A DNA stretch of 64,000 nucleotides from the NCBI RefSeq assembly GCF_000090795.2, contig NW_003546297.1:162707-226706 (forward strand), written 5' to 3'. The position numbers were made by a program, and so were the translations under genes. How positions within the stretch are numbered: position 1 is the stretch's first letter; each line of letters begins with the position of its first letter. Below are positions 36,555 through 48,700 of this stretch, in pieces. Origin of the DNA: Amphimedon queenslandica (taxonomy: Eukaryota > Porifera > Demospongiae > Haplosclerida > Niphatidae). Under the pieces are notes generated by a model that was not told the origin of the DNA, searched no databases, and saw only the letters and a list, made by a program, of their open reading frames with translations.

Positions 36555-37397
36555 TAATAACACGGCCTGGGCTCTTGTGTGTTCCTATGGATCCCAATTA
36601 CTACAAACTGTACTCACTTTCCTTGTACTATAATTAATGTACATGAGTATATATGCATGCATCCTTCCCTCTGATATCTTATACTGTACATGTGGTCAGT
36701 ATCCGTTTACTGACTCTATGTCTTCTATTGTGTATAATGTAATACCTTTGCTATGTACAGTATGCTATATACTGTACATGTACATGTACATGTAGTCCAG
36801 TGTGCCTCCAAGGTGTGTACAGGTAATGTAATTGTAACACTGAGATATCTGCTTGATGTGAACCTGTGGGGCTACAGGCATCAAGGTACTCAGGTATTAC
36901 ATTACTGTGTATAGGTAATGTAATACTGAGATATCTGCTTGATGTGACCTTGTGGGGCTGCAGATATTAATTAAGGTACTCAGGTATTAGATTACTCTTA
37001 CTCACTTACCACACTGGATTACATATAGATATATATTCTATATGTATTTATTGATATGTGTTTCACATACACACGTACTTGCAGTGGGCGTTCTTTGCTA
37101 ATACTGTTGTGTACTCGTACAAGAAGCCCGGGACGCTCCAGGAGTGTGTCATGTTTTGGAACGTTGAAGAGCAAGAGCTTAACGTGAAGACCTGCCAGCG
37201 CCTCATCTTAATGACATCCACCACTGACTACGGACTACTGGTAACAGAATCAGTTACTTTAGAGAATCAGGTACTGTACATATCTGTCTTTTATCATATG
37301 CTACTGTACATGTACAGTGTACATGTATGTATACATTTTGAACACATTTTTACATCATTTTAAACACATCTATTCTCATGTATCATTCTCTCTCTCC

Positions 37398-37466
<69 letters not shown>

Positions 37467-40400
37467 CCTCTTTCTTCCAGTACTCACTGTTACTATGCAA
37501 TTCTCTTGGGATACCAGTAGACACTAAATATCTGCCATTTGGTCAGTTAGTGCATACATGTACATGTACATGTACATACTCATAAAATGTGTGTAAAATA
37601 CGAATTAGACATCTAAAACCTTTATTTACACACAGAGCCCACATTTGTTAGTCTATCAAAGACTCATATTGTTGCTGCTACTGGCAATGTATTGTTTGTT
37701 TGGTACTACCGGACTGCCTCAAGGCTTGCTGCCCCTGAGCTCAACACTGCTGTCAGCAAAGCATTGGAGACAAAGGACAAGCTGTTTCATATTGATGAGA
37801 GGGTCACTGATGAGACCGGGGTTGACTTTGAATGCGTCCGTAAGGTATGTACATAATATACATGTACATGTACATTACATCTTTAAGTTATGTTATGTGT
37901 ACATTGAATTGATCTATCACAAGTTTTATGATGAAGTTTGAAAGCTTAAGCATTTTCTGAAAAAAGCATGGGATAGCTCGTGGTTTTTTCCCGAAAATCA
38001 ACTCCAGAATCACCCCGAATTTTTTATTACATTTTCTGATACATATTAATGTCCTTATGCTGTGTAGCAAGTTTGAGCTTATTCCGAGCTCAAATTCTGG
38101 AGTTATGAGCACTTTAGCTTTATTTTAATTACATGTGTGCATTATTTATTATTATTTTGTAGGAGACAGTTGACCCTATAAGTGGAATTACTGCTTCTGA
38201 TCAACTACTGATAGTTGTAAGTACATTAATAATATTACATATACTCACTGTCACTAAAATGGCATAGTATCACATAAATGAATTGCAACAGCGATAAATA
38301 GAATTAGTAACAATAACAGTTGTTAGTATTGCATTCTTTTAAAAAATGTCATAATTAGGAATTTGGCATGTCACAATCGTAGTGCTATAATTAATGTTGC
38401 AATAATGTTTATTATCAAAAATGTAATCTCCAGCGCTATATACAGCACTGAAACTCTACCTTATAAACTAATTAGTCTCTGAGGTGATGTTTACCATGTG
38501 AAACATTATCACATGCTTTTAAAATGTAATTTGTATCAACATGCACCCACTGTACATGTATTGATCGTATTGACTTTGTTTGTAAGGCTTAGCTAATAGC
38601 TATATACATGTACTATATTTATATTTATAAGTATATCTATATTTATAAGTACATGTACATGTACATGTATGTGTACATGTATACATGTATGCCTGAGGTG
38701 GCGTTGAATTACTAAAAGTACTGGGAGTGTTGCATATCTTGTTAATTGACTGTAATAGATAGGTAACAGATAGGGTTAATCTCTTTTTGTGTACGTGTAC
38801 ACGTACATGTATGTACTTGAATTACTGTATACCTTTATTCTCTCCCTCTCCCTCTCTGCTCTTTCTCACATTTTATTATTTATTTTATTTTAGGGTAGAA
38901 TGTCAGGGTCCATTCACACGTACACGCTGCCTCAGCTGTCACTCGTGATGACTTTTGCTGTCCAGTGTCAGCCAGTTCATCTTGGGCTCAATATGGACTC
39001 TACCATGCTCTCTGTAGTGGACAATGGTGGAATGTTTAGCCTTTACCACATGGTAAGAGAGAGGAGAGAGAGAGGGAGGGAGAGAGAGAGGGGGGGAGAG
39101 AGGAGAGAGAGAGAGAGGGAGGGAGAGAGAGAGGGGGGAGAGAGGAGAGAGGGAGAGAGAGGGAGGGAGAGAGAGAGGGGGGGAGAGAGGAGAGAGGGAG
39201 AGAGAGAGAGGGAGAGAGGAGAGTGACAGAGACAGAGAGAGGGAGAAGGGAGAGGTCGGAAAATTAAGACTATTCTTCATACATGTACATGTAGCTTCAT
39301 ATTTTTCATAGTCTATTAATATGATTTTGAATTTTGTGATTATATAAGGTGCTTTGTAATTATTAAAAGTAATGTTTGGAAATTTGGAGGTATGCTATGC
39401 ATGTACATGTACAAGACTAAAGTATACAATATTGTTATTGTTAATGTGTCTCTGTTAAGAGTGATGGATCCAAGCTGGCCCTGGAGAGGAAGGAGGTATG
39501 GGGTGTGAAATGGGCTGATGATAATCCTGACCTCTTTGCCATCATGGAGAAGACCAGGATGTACATATTCAGAGGCCTTGATCCTGAGGTAAGGAGCTTT
39601 TACTCTAATAAATAAGGATGAATAAATGAATGAATAATGTTGTATAGGAGCCTGTTATTAGTTCAGCCAGCATATGCTCATTCTCTAATCTTCAAGTTAA
39701 GGCAGTCCTGCTAGATGAACTAATGAAAGTATGTACATGTATAAAATACATCTCCTGTATGTGTAATGTATGTACATGTACAGTATATGTTTGTGTATTG
39801 CATATTGTCTCGTGTATATTGAAAGAACTCCTTTTTGTTGTGTACATTTTAGACTCCAGACACTCCAGTTGCTGAGCTAGTTGTTAATCTTGATGTGAAG
39901 GTATGTCTTTCAGTTTTTATATGTGACTGCACCTCTCTCTCTCTCTCTCTCTCTCTCCCCCTCTTTCTCTCATTGTAGTCACTGAGAGATACAAGGCAGT
40001 TATTGGAAAAAGTTGGATTCGATGACACATTTCAATTCATTAATGACAACCCTCACCCAAGGCTATGGTATAAATATCACCAATAGCAGCTGCATGCATG
40101 CTATCCCTCCAAGATTACTATGAAATAAAACTATATCTTTTCATTAGTATAGTATCCAATTGAGACACTGTGGTATAGTAATGCTTATGTAACAGATGTG
40201 ATATGAATGGTGTCTGTTGTAATGTCAGTAGTGTTAGGAGAGATAGCACTAGTAATTGGGAATTGATATTATCATAGTGTGTGTGTGTGCGTATGCTTAG
40301 GTACGACGTGTTACTATTTTTTTAATTTTTTGTTTTCAGGCAGTTATTGGCTGAGTCGGCTCTGAAGTCTTTCAATTTTGAAATAGCACGAAAAGCTTTT

Positions 40401-43400
40401 GTGTGCTGCTCTGACTATCAGGGGATTCAGTTTGTGAAAAGGCTTCAGAAACTAACAGTAATTGCTGCTCTATACCATGTAGCACTTTTATTTTGACAGA
40501 GGAGAACTGAGAGTGAAATCCCTACCCCAATATTACATGTACATGTACATGTACATATACATGCTTATAGCACAGAATGAGTTGTCAATTGTGTAACAAT
40601 AAGTGAAACACTATAATTCATGTACAATTGTACATGCGCGTATACCAGATCACCATGTACATGTACACACATGTACATATAAAAATAATTATACGTTTGT
40701 ATCATAACAGAATTACCAAATGCGATAATTGTGTATGTACATATACATGTACACGTATGCATGATATCACTAAGAGATTTGCCATCTAATATTAGTATTG
40801 CCCTTATTAGGAATGATGATTTTATTATTTGCAGTGTGAGTGTGTGTGTGTGGTTAGATTCGTCACAACAACAACTTGTTATTGTTTGAGCCTGTTTATA
40901 CCTTTTTTAGTTCATTGTTATCTCTATTTATAGTCAAAGGAGATCGTGAGAGCTGAAGTAGCAGCATATTATGATGATTTTGATGAGGCAGAAAGATTGT
41001 ATATACAAATGGACAGAAAGTAAAGGCAGTATTTCTCTCCCCTTTCTCTCTCTCTCCCCTCTCTCTCTCTCCCTCTCTCTCCCTCCCCCTCTCTCTCCCT
41101 CCCTCCTATTATGTAATACTTCATTAATTAACATAATGATAATAATAACAATTAATCCAATCATTGCTTACTCATCCATTTCATACACATACACAGCGCC
41201 TATATTTCACACCCACATCCCCTTACAAGTAGGAATTATAATGTATCACCATAATATTAACATAATTAACATTATACATGTACATGTATATTAATACAAA
41301 ACAATGTATTATTATTATTAATGCAATGGCACTCTAGCCTCCTTTATTAAGGATACCTTTGAGCCCACACTACCTCTCCTTAATACTGAGGTGTCCTCAT
41401 TTCAGAGGTACATGTACTTTTGTATGGGTTTATACTAATTAGGACGTTACAAAATTCCCTTATCATAAAAGTGTCCTAATTATAAAGGTATCCTTCTACA
41501 CTGTACATGTATTGTATTGTGTAGGGACCTTGCAATTGAGCTAAGAGTAAAGTTAGGTCACTGGTTTCGTGTGCTGCAGTTACTGAAGTCTGATGGATCT
41601 TTAGGTAAAAGAATAACGCATACTATAGTATAGTCATTTTGTGATCAACTTTACTTCATTGATTCATGATTGATTCATGATTGATTCATTATTGATTCAT
41701 TATTGATTCATGATCATGTGCTTGTATTTGCGTATAGCTACTGATGTACAAATGGCTCAAGCATGGAATTCCATTGGTGACTATTATGCAGAGAGAGATA
41801 TGTGGTGAGTACATACATGTACATGTACATGTACATGTACATGTTTACATATAATTTTTACACTCCCCCTCTCTCTCCTTTTAAATACTAATACATCAAC
41901 AGTTTGTATTTCTTATCTTTATTTTATAAACTCTCGCTTTTCTTTAAGGGAACATGCTTTGGGGTATTACACTCAGGCTAGCAACACAGAGCTAATGGCT
42001 AAAGCCTTCTTTATACTGGAGAAGTTTGATTCACTGGAATCACTAGCAGATACCCTACCAGTCAACCATCCTTTATTACCAGTAAGCATGCTTGCATGTA
42101 CGATTTTATGTACACTAAGTGCATATACTGGTTATGATTTTTTAAAGTTTATTAAAGGATCTTTTAAAACGTTACGTTAAAATGACACATAAATTAATTG
42201 TGTCGTTATATTAGAGAAAAACACTAAAATTAGCTCGTAATGCTTCAAAGATGCCAAAATTGCTAGTTTGCTACACACACAATTAAGAGCTGAATACTCT
42301 ATATGTGGCCTGTTGTTAATTGGTACACGTACGTGTGCTTCATTGTAAATTCCTTGGATTCCTAGCCCTTTGTATCTTTGTCAGTGAGTTCTATTTATTA
42401 TCAGTAATTTCATGTATTCGCTAGAAGTAATGGACATAAAGGCTAGCCAATAATTGCTATTATTGTGTAATACTAATAACAATGGTTTACTCATTTACCT
42501 GCAATGTGTACATGTACATGTATGTACTCTCTGATATTATTGAGTATAGTATAGCCTCTCTTAACGGACACTCTTTATAGTGTACACAATACACATCCAT
42601 TTAATAGACAGCACCTAGTATACCGATTGGATTACTTACTATAAAGGATATACCTCTGTATAGTAGACAGACTCTCCTGTACCAAAGTGTCCATTATATG
42701 AAGGCTACATGTATTTGAGAGTCATTTTATATTCTATAATAGATTGTTTATGTGTAGCTAAAATAGACTTTAGGATGAAAAATTCTAAACTCTATTATCA
42801 ATGCATGTGCATTTTCCTTATAAAGAGAGAGAGAGGAAGAGGGAGATAGTAAGAGAATGTAGCTTAGGAAGGAAGAGAGTGAATATTCACATTCACATGA
42901 ACATTAACATAATAATGATACAGTCACTCTGTACACTGTGTTCATTATGACACTAATTCCTCATTCCTTGGCAGAGGGAGACAATGAGTCTCCTCACTGT
43001 ATATATAGGTATAAGTGGCTCTACATTAATTGTCATAACATCATTTACAATATTGCATACTTATAGCACACACCCAACTTTACCTACTAAATTCATGTAA
43101 ATCTTAAGTCATTGAAATCCTTTGTCATACAAATCATACAATGTAGCCTCCTTATTAAGGACACTATTGGGCCCACACTACCTGTCCTTAATACATGTAC
43201 AGTGTAGCCTCTTTATTAAGGACACTATTGGGCCCACACTACCTGTCCTTAGTGCATGTACAGTGTAGCCTCTTTATTAAGGACACCATTGGGCCCACAC
43301 TACCTGTCCTTAATACAAAAGTGTCTACTCATTTTAGAAGTACATGTACTTTTGTACCACAATATCCTCTTTATAAATGTGTCCTTATTCTACATGTAAG

Positions 43401-43995
43401 AGCATTATAAAGGTATCCTCATTATAAATAGAGACTATACAGTGCTCTGTGTGGTCTCTATGAAACCTGCTGACATGCTCTAATTGATAGTCCTTGGTAC
43501 TCCTCCTCTGTCTGCTCCCCTCACTGTTGTGATAGTAAACTCACTCATGGACATACCTACTGCTAGGGAGTGACTCTCTCTTTGTAGTGGATACCTCTGT
43601 AGTGATTTCACGCACACACACACACACACACACACACGCAAGTACATGTATGCATGTATACATATGTACTTTATAATGAATTACCACACACAAACAGAGA
43701 CACATATGTACATGTACATGCACACTTCTCAAGGGATAGCTGGTTTCTTCCTTTTGGGTCAAACTTGCATCTTTTATGACTTTTTATTTTATTTTTATTA
43801 TGTGAAAACTGCATCCATCGTCTCTGTGTGCTTTCCTAATTTTGTGTTTATAAAATTTTCATTTTGTGAAGTTGAAGAATCTTGCTCTCTGTTTAATCAT
43901 TTCTGTATGAGCTGCAAGAGATGGAATGGATACATGTACTATTATACATTAATAACTTTGATTCACCTCAGTTGAACTTGTTCTCTCTCTCCCTG

Positions 43996-44031
<36 letters not shown>

Positions 44032-44391
44032 TTGTTAGATATTCTGATACTTCGTTGTTATCATAATTAGTCCATTGTGTGTGTCTGTAATAATGTCATG
44101 ATGAGTAGTAGTACTAATACTATAAATGGAGAGTTGTAGTGTCAGTTACTCATTATCTCAGCGGTTGTGAATGTCAGGAATTTCCTGTAGTTTTAGTTAC
44201 TCGCTTCAGAATACCCTTGACATGCACTCCTGCACACTCATTGTAATAGTTGTGGTTTCCCTCTAGTAACTAATAATTGATATTATTCTAATATTATAAT
44301 AGGACTTGGCTCTCAAGTTTTATAACATGGGTATGTGCATACCAGCAGTCTCTGCTTATCTTAAAGTGAGGGAGAGAGAGGGAGAGAGAGA

Positions 44392-44459
<68 letters not shown>

Positions 44460-45732
44460 AGAGAGAGAGAGCGTGTGAAATTGGTTTTATTTTTTCTTAT
44501 CATTATAGTCAGGGAATGCAACAGCTGCATTAAATTGCTGCGTTGATTTGAATCAGGTAAACCAACACAAGAGTATAGTGCCAGTATATACATGTACATA
44601 TACACACGTACAATTAACTTTTCCTCTACATTTACTCCCCTTCCTTTTTCATATGTTCCCCTATTTTTCCTATAGTGGGATAAAGCTATACAATTGTCTA
44701 AGGAGCATGGGCTCAAAGACGTCACACAATTGCTTAGGAATGCAGTCAAAGAGCTATTGGATGGAGGACAGATCATACCGGCAATTGAGTTGTATAGGAA
44801 AGCAGGATATTTCCTCGAAGCTGCTAAACTTATAAATGATGTATGTGTATAATCAGAAGCCTCCCATTTCTCTTTGTTCTCGAATTCAAGTCATGCGTGA
44901 TGCATGCTCACTACGCTCCACAGTGTAGCCTCTTTAGTAAGGACACCATTGGGTCCACACTACACGTGGCTGTCCTTAATATAGAAGTGCCTTATCTCAG
45001 AGGTACTTCTGTATAGGCTTGTAGCAGTTAGGAGATTACAAATACCATTATAAAGGTGTCCTTATTATAAAGGTGTCCTCATAATGGAGGCTACACTGTA
45101 CGCTATACATCATTAATGATGCTTTTAATGATGCTTTTGCTGGTCCTGTAGCGCTAAATGTATATCCCACTCAATTAGATGTTTCAAAAATAACTATAAT
45201 GTATATTTGCACTCACACACACACACACATCAGATAATTACTACATTTCCATGTACATGTAATAAGGTGTGATTATAGTACAATAGTTATTGTATAAGCT
45301 TTACTCATCATTGATTACATTTGTACAATCTACCTCCCGTAGGAAGCACTTATGGATATTTCTCCATAATTTCCTAGCCTCCATTCCCTTCTAGGGCTTG
45401 GCTATTTGACAGAAATTACCTCATTTTAGTTGCAAACAATAATTGTAGTTTTAAGAGATATAATTATGGTCAATAATATCTCACAGTTTTGTACTCCTAA
45501 TTTGGCTGTAAGCTTACATGCACCTTGCTTGGTTTCATGATATACCTTCCTTTATTGATACATGTACATACATGTATGTTGTTGTTATTGTTGTTGTTGT
45601 TATTGTTTTTTTTTCTTTTTATAGGTAGCAAAGCTTGCTGGAGGACAGGGAAAGCTGAGTCCGTTGAAAATTAAGAAGATGTATGTTCTTTCTGCTCTAA
45701 TGGTTCGTAAATAATAGAATTTAAAATTTGAA

Positions 45733-45767
<35 letters not shown>

Positions 45768-48700
45768 ATTTTGTATACATGTAAATTCATAATAATTGTT
45801 TATGTACATTAGGTCAATGGTAGCATCCACTTTCTGTTAAATATTGTTACAGTGTGATCTTTTAAAGGATCTAGTTGCTAATTTTTATTCAAAATAGTTG
45901 CTAAATGGCTGAAGCCATGCTTGTTAATGTCAGTGGTTTCTGACTGTGGTTTGTGTAGCCTTACCTGGCACTGGTAGTACCTATTATCAATCATGAGTTG
46001 CTGAATCTGCATCTACTGTGTATACTTTGTAGTGTCAGCAGAAATTTGGTAACAACAACATAAATGAGATAGTTAAAGGCAGATATTAATCATCTTGAAT
46101 GTGTATCTACTGTATCAGGTGGGATTTTAGAGCCATTTTTCTCAATTTAGAACCAATTGACTTAGTTTTTAAAATGCTCATAACTTGGAAATTGTTTGTT
46201 AGAATTTCTACATAGCACAAGGACATCAATGTGTATCAGAAAATTTAATAAAATTTTGGGTGATTTCGGAGCCATTTTTAAATTTGAGCTTGGAATCAGC
46301 TTAATTTTTTACATAGTCCAAGAAAATTAATTGTTATTAGAAAATGTAATAAAAATATGGGGTGATTTTTGAGCCATTTTTTAAAAAACCTCTCTTTTTA
46401 AAAAATTGTACAATATTCATAACTCACCTTAAGGTTAAAAATCATCAGACACAAGTAAAATCAAGAGTAGATAAAATTTACATTCACTTCCAGTTGTCTT
46501 TTATTATTAGTTTAAATTTATCCTGGAAAATTTGCCAGGAAAATTATTAATTTAAATTGTTTCTTAAAAAGCTTTAAAAAAATTTTTTTTCCTGGGAAAT
46601 TTTTTAGGAAGAATTAATTTTACTGGAAAATTATTAATTTAATTTTTTTCCTGGGAAATTTGCCGGTAAAAATTAATTTTACTGGGAAATATTTATTTTA
46701 ATTTTTTCCTCAGGAAATATGCCGGAAAAAAATAATTTTACAGGGAAATATTTAATTTAATTTTTTTCGTGGGAAATTTGCCAGGAAAAATTTATTTTCC
46801 AAAAAATTGTATTGGCTGCCATACAGTTAATATTTTTTTAACTAATAATTTACAATGATGAGTTAGAATAGCAATTATCACTATTATCATTATTTTTAGG
46901 TTGAAGAGTATCGATCTAGTATCAAGACTAGTGCACCAAGGAAAAAACAAACCAACAGCTCAGTAAGCAAAAGAGAGAGACACCTTGCTAAAGCCATTTC
47001 TCAATTCCCAGGGCCTTAGTTCAACGATACAAGGACTCCTGGTAGAGGACACCCTAGGAGATACTGCATTGCTTGATAAAGGATGGCGTGGAGCTGAAGC
47101 CTATCACTTATTTGTACTGTCACAGAAACAATTCTATTCTAAAGACACTGAGAGCAGTCTCAAGACAGTAAGTGGATAATAATATTTATTACTGTACTTT
47201 CAATGAAAAGTGGGCGTGCAGTATGTTTTATGTTGTCGGGGCAACATATGTAATTAATGGGTGTGGTTTACATCGTAGTAGTTTATATGCTGCTCTTATT
47301 TTAATGATACATGTACATGTACTTTTTATGGCATGACAATATATGATTAATAATATTATATTTATTATAAAAAGAGTATAGGCTAAATAGAGCTCGTTCA
47401 TTTAAACTTAAAGTACTTTTAAAGTCCTACAGTGCTACTGACACTGATACCCAGCCCATTACTATCTTGCTACACGGCAGTAGTAATAAGAATAGTTATC
47501 AGCATTGTGGATTGCTTTGCTGGGATCGTCTTTTGCTAGTTTTTGACAATCACTAGTTCCATACTTTATATCATCAGTGTAACCAAAGGCATGACTCCAC
47601 TCGTGTACTAGTGTGTCCTCTTTGCTGATACTCCTGGTAGTGCAGCCTATTGGTGCTTTGTCATATCCATATGGTCCGCATAAATAAACTGTTCTTGTTC
47701 CAAGCTTAGTATAGGCAATCCAGTTACGTCCCTCGCAAGTTTCCAGTCCATTTTTAAAGTCGTATGTCACGTCATTATTTGTCAGCCCATCTTTACATTT
47801 CTTATATATGCTCTTGACTGTAGCTGCACGTCCTCCATTGTAGATCCCAAACCATGTCTTGTACAGGTCATTGTTACCTACAGCATCATATGCTTTTTGT
47901 AGTTTGTCACAAAGGAGCTTGTGAGCATCAGTAGTGTCACTCTGTTGCTGGCTAGTCCCTCCAATATACTGAGCACTCCCACAGCTATCAATGTGTACTA
48001 TATGGTCTGGTTCCTGTGCTGACAGTACTGCTTCCATCCTTACTGGACGAGTTATGAGGTGTGTGTCCATCAGGTTTATATAGACAGACTCCCTTACTTC
48101 TGATACTCTCACTCGTTTTATTCTGCTAGCTACATATGCTTCATATTCCATTTCCTCTCTAGTTATAAACTTGAGTGGCTTGTTGTATTTTATGATATAA
48201 AGACCATCAGAGCCAAAAGTGAATGCATCAGATATTTGAACTGTAGCAGAGATAACTTGACCAGCTTTAATGAATTGAAAGTCTTGTTTCCTTGGAGGGA
48301 GACGAAACCCAATGAGTCCTTCGTATTGGACACGACGACCATTATGATAGACAGCAACAAATGGAGAATAGAGTCCTTCAAGAGGAGAATCACTGGTGAG
48401 GATATAGTAATCCTCTGCTGCCATGTTGGTAAACTCAAAGGTACAAGCAACAACAGACAGAGCCTTGTTACAAGCCATGTCTATTGCAATGGGCCATTCC
48501 CTAGGACTGTATAGAAATATATATCAATGATATTACATACCTCATGGCACATGTACTGGTTAAGTAAGTAACCAGACAGATCAGAGAGGCAATAGTCTTC
48601 ATGATCCTTTCTTCTTTCTCTTCTTAAAGTATAAAATATACTTTCCTAACGGACAGTCACTCTATGGCCAGGCATGCACTAAATCAGTGACAGTCTCTTC

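Noticed and set aside
38900-39280. Open frames rich in Arg/Glu on one strand and Ser/Leu/Pro on the other
   Set aside because: They are translations of a GA microsatellite; only the first 50 codons on the plus strand ([15 protein letters not shown] and on) are a WDR35 exon.
44294-44776. Minus-strand frame with long Ser/Leu run
   Set aside because: It comes from the GA tract at 44368-44472 and the antisense of WDR35 exons.
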